Shown: piece after piece, positions 61,852 through 64,000 of the stretch | How positions within the stretch are numbered: position 1 is the stretch's first letter | How the letters are laid out: every line of letters begins with the position of its first letter | Assembly (NCBI RefSeq): GCF_048270265.1 | Contig: NZ_JBLWTD010000002.1 | Coordinates: 62,001-126,000, forward strand | From: Maricaulis sp048270265 | Lineage (GTDB): Bacteria > Pseudomonadota > Alphaproteobacteria > Caulobacterales > Maricaulaceae | Reading direction: 5' to 3' | DNA: 64,000 bases | Position numbers and translations under genes: made by a program | The notes under the pieces: model-generated | The model's input: the letters and a program-made list of their open reading frames with translations, nothing else | What the model was told of the DNA's origin: nothing | Databases searched by the model: none

Positions 61852-61972
61852 TTCATTTTCCCCGAAACAGAGTTTTCATCTCGGCATATTGCCAGAATTT
61901 GAGGGTAATTGAGTGTTTTAAACTCAGGCGAGGATGGTTTGATAGTCGCCAGGCCTTGAGAGTTACGTTGAA

Positions 61973-63628
61973 ATGTCGTCTTCCACTGACTGTCCCACCG
62001 CCCTGTCACGCCTGCGGGCAGGTATGATCGGGCGCGATGAAATCCTGACAACGCCGTTTGGCGAGCGCCTGATGGTCTATGCGGACTATACGGCCAGCGG
62101 CCGTGGCCTGCGGCAGGTCGAGGCGCAGATCGAGCGCCTGTCGGGCCTGTATGCCAATCCCCATACCGTCGACAGCGCCACCGGGCGGGCGTCCGGCGAG
62201 TGGCTGCACCAGGCCGAGGCGGTGATCCGCGAGGCGGTCCATGCCGGCCCGCAGGATTGTCTGATCGCCTGCGCCTCGGGCGCGACGGGGGCGATCCACA
62301 AATTGCAGGAAATCCTTGGCCTTGCGGTGGCGCCTGCCAGCCGGGACCACATGCTGTCCTCAATCGCGACAAAGCTGGGCGCTGATGGCCGCCAGATTGT
62401 CGAGGACGCGCTCGCCGCCACGCGGCCGGTGATTTTCGTCGGGCCCTATGAGCACCATTCCAACGAGTTGAGCTGGCGTGAGAGCCTTGGCGAAGTCGTG
62501 ACCATTGGCCTGGACGCCGACGGCGGGATTGACCTGGCAGAGCTCGAGACGCAATTGCGTGACCCGCGCTTTCTCGGCCGGCGCCGGATCGGCGCTTTTT
62601 CCGCGGCATCCAATGTCACGGGTGTCCGCAGCGATGTGGTCGCCCTGGCACGCCTGCTCCATGCCCATGATGCCATCCTGTGTCTCGATTGCGCGGCCAG
62701 CGCGCCCTATCTGCCCATCGACATGCATCCAGCCGGCGCACCCGATGCGTCGATCGATGCGGTCTATTTCTCGCCTCACAAATTCATCGGCGGTCCGGGA
62801 GGCTGTGGCATTCTCCTGTTCGACCAGTCGCTCTACCGGCGCGACCTGCCACCAACCCAGAGCGCCGGCGGGACCGTGCGCTATGTGACCAAGACCGGGC
62901 ATGACTTCATCGAGGATATCGAGGCGCGCGAACGCGCCGGCACGCCGGGTGTGCCGCAGATTGTCCGCGCGGCCCTCGCCCTGCAGGCGCAGCGGGAGGT
63001 CGGGCATGAGACCATAGCCCGGCTCGAGCATGAGGCGCTGGTGCAGGCGATGTCCCGCTGGAGCGATAATCCGCGGATTGATGTTCTCGGCCCCGCCGAC
63101 CCGGCGCGCCGGATCGGGATCGTCTCGTTCAACATCCTACAGCCGCGCGGCGAGATCTTGCACCCGCGCCTGGTGACCATGCTGTTGAATGACCTGTTCG
63201 GGATCCAGTCTCGCGCCGGTTGTTCCTGCGCCGGGCCCTATGGACATGAGCTGCTCGGGATCACGCCGGAACAGTCCGAGGTCATTCGCGGTGCGGTGCT
63301 GCAGGGGCAGGCCGGCTTGCGGCCAGGCTGGTGCCGGGTGAGCCTGCACTGGGCGATGGAGCGCGAGGAGGTCGATTTCCTCATCCGCGCCGTCGAATTC
63401 ATCGCCGCGCATGCGGATCGGCTGGCGAGTTTCTACAGTTTTGACAGTGCCAGCGGCCGCTGGAGCTGGCGCGGAACGGATAGCGCGCCGTCCATTGCCT
63501 TTCCGGGGCTGCTGCTCGACGCGCCGCCGGTGACGCAGGCCCGTGCACCGATTGATCGCGGGGCGTGGTTCGCAGCAGCATTCGACGCCGCGGAAGCGCT
63601 GGTCGAGGCCGAGCCGGCTCTGGCCTGA
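61973..63628 (+). CDS. PLP-dependent class V aminotransferase/cysteine desulfurase-like protein
   Basis: The 551-residue enzyme has ADYTASGRGLRQVEAQIERL, NPHTVDSATGRASGEWLHQAE, the PLP lysine in IDAVYFSPHKFIGGPGGCGILLFD, the preceding LCLDCAASAPYLPID (PLP-binding Asp), and a late RAGCSCAGPYGHELLGI. It is longer than normal cysteine desulfurases (about 400 residues) because of an extra C-terminal region after residue 440. The substrate is not known; the divergent Lrp regulator suggests amino acid catabolism. Confidence 0.88.
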   Translation: MSSSTDCPTALSRLRAGMIGRDEILTTPFGERLMVYADYTASGRGLRQVEAQIERLSGLYANPHTVDSATGRASGEWLHQAEAVIREAVHAGPQDCLIACASGATGAIHKLQEILGLAVAPASRDHMLSSIATKLGADGRQIVEDALAATRPVIFVGPYEHHSNELSWRESLGEVVTIGLDADGGIDLAELETQLRDPRFLGRRRIGAFSAASNVTGVRSDVVALARLLHAHDAILCLDCAASAPYLPIDMHPAGAPDASIDAVYFSPHKFIGGPGGCGILLFDQSLYRRDLPPTQSAGGTVRYVTKTGHDFIEDIEARERAGTPGVPQIVRAALALQAQREVGHETIARLEHEALVQAMSRWSDNPRIDVLGPADPARRIGIVSFNILQPRGEILHPRLVTMLLNDLFGIQSRAGCSCAGPYGHELLGITPEQSEVIRGAVLQGQAGLRPGWCRVSLHWAMEREEVDFLIRAVEFIAAHADRLASFYSFDSASGRWSWRGTDSAPSIAFPGLLLDAPPVTQARAPIDRGAWFAAAFDAAEALVEAEPALA

Positions 63629-63669
63629 CGGATCGTATCGCGCCGGCTGGCCGGGGTGCCATTGCGGCG

Positions 63670-64000
63670 TCAGACGCCAGCTGTGCGCAACAGGATGTCG
63701 ATTTCCTCACGCTGCGCCGCACTGGCCGGGGCGCCGCGGGGATAGAGCGGTGTCGGCCAGTCCCGGTCATTGATGCGATGTCCGTCCCAGCGCTCGGTGG
63801 ATTCAATGAAGTGCTGCGCCATTTCCCGCCCCCCGGTCTCGAGGCAGCCCAGCAGGCAGGTATCGATATAGGATTGCGGGATCGGGTGGTCGCTGTCGGC
63901 GTGGGCCTGTTCGCGATTGACCACGATCCACAATCGCGCGCCATCGAGGTCGATGCTGGCCGGTTGCAGCAGGCTCACCGTATCCGGCGCTACAGGCACG
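63670..64000 (-). CDS. Partial gene, possibly gamma-glutamylcyclotransferase-like
   Basis: About 110 C-terminal residues are visible, entering from the right edge of the window. Segments such as LDGARLWIVVNREQAHADSDHPIPQSYIDTCLLGCLETGGREMAQHFIESTERWDG vaguely resemble the end of GGCT-like proteins (Tyr-Ile/Leu-x(2)-C-x(2)-G then a Trp-Asp-Gly). This is a weak match. The N-terminus is not in the window. Confidence 0.5.
   Translation of the reverse strand, partial: VPVAPDTVSLLQPASIDLDGARLWIVVNREQAHADSDHPIPQSYIDTCLLGCLETGGREMAQHFIESTERWDGHRINDRDWPTPLYPRGAPASAAQREEIDILLRTAGV

Overview
The window is one contig segment of a GC-rich alphaproteobacterium. The gene content and order fit a Maricaulales/Hyphomonadales-type marine bacterium: phaR next to phaB, ftsE-ftsX-ydcF-plsC-DUF2125, a TIGR02302 giant membrane protein beside argH, etfBA, GluQRS, and a NifU-like/yidD/thrS block. 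The genus is an inference only. A run of ten N at 35529-35538 shows a draft assembly. Two single-base frameshifts, both in the island described below, may be real or may be sequence errors.

Layout. 1-4223: end of cysS, a small acidic protein, a structured non-coding gap, an Fe-S scaffold-like protein, yidD and thrS. 4225-10450: surface polysaccharide genes (O-antigen ligase/polymerase, two GT2 enzymes, a GT39 enzyme) with HMG-CoA lyase embedded. 10450-16091: small membrane and hypothetical genes, phaR/phaB (polyhydroxyalkanoate metabolism), a cupin, gloB and a methyltransferase. 16101-26428: hisC, then a long minus-strand block of envelope and division genes (DUF2125, plsC, ydcF, ftsX, ftsE), a zinc-ribbon protein, TIGR02302, a small lipoprotein and argH. 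26456-32066: TlpA thioredoxin, an AraC-type regulator beside an amidohydrolase, and etfA/etfB. 32198-47467: a PadR pair, three S12 serine hydrolases, YceI, a PduO-type adenosyltransferase broken by the assembly gap, a Rieske oxygenase, GluQRS, a HEAT-repeat protein, an esterase, an HNH protein, an XRE-membrane protein, gamma-glutamyltransferase and a P1 peptidase. Two copies of an 83-bp palindromic repeat lie here.

The accessory region is a mobile island of about 10.9 kb (47606-58540) inserted in the 3' end of tRNA-Arg(ACG). It is bounded by perfect 52-bp direct repeats. It carries an excisionase-like protein at the left end, a small HUH-type (Rep/relaxase-like) protein followed by a 7-copy 9-bp iteron-like array, and a giant single-chain Type ISP restriction-modification enzyme. 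It also carries an unrecognised protein, a RES-domain (HEPN/RES N-terminal) toxin-like protein and a tyrosine integrase at the right end. A near-identical pair of CGGAAACA repeats lies at each end, inside att, as expected for integrase arm sites. The island reads as an integrative element with its own replication or transfer initiator and a defence cargo. The least described parts are the HUH protein plus iterons and the two-gene module with the RES protein.

58577-64000: a histidine kinase/response regulator pair, an Lrp/AsnC regulator divergent from a PLP-dependent class V aminotransferase, and a partial gene that runs off the end.
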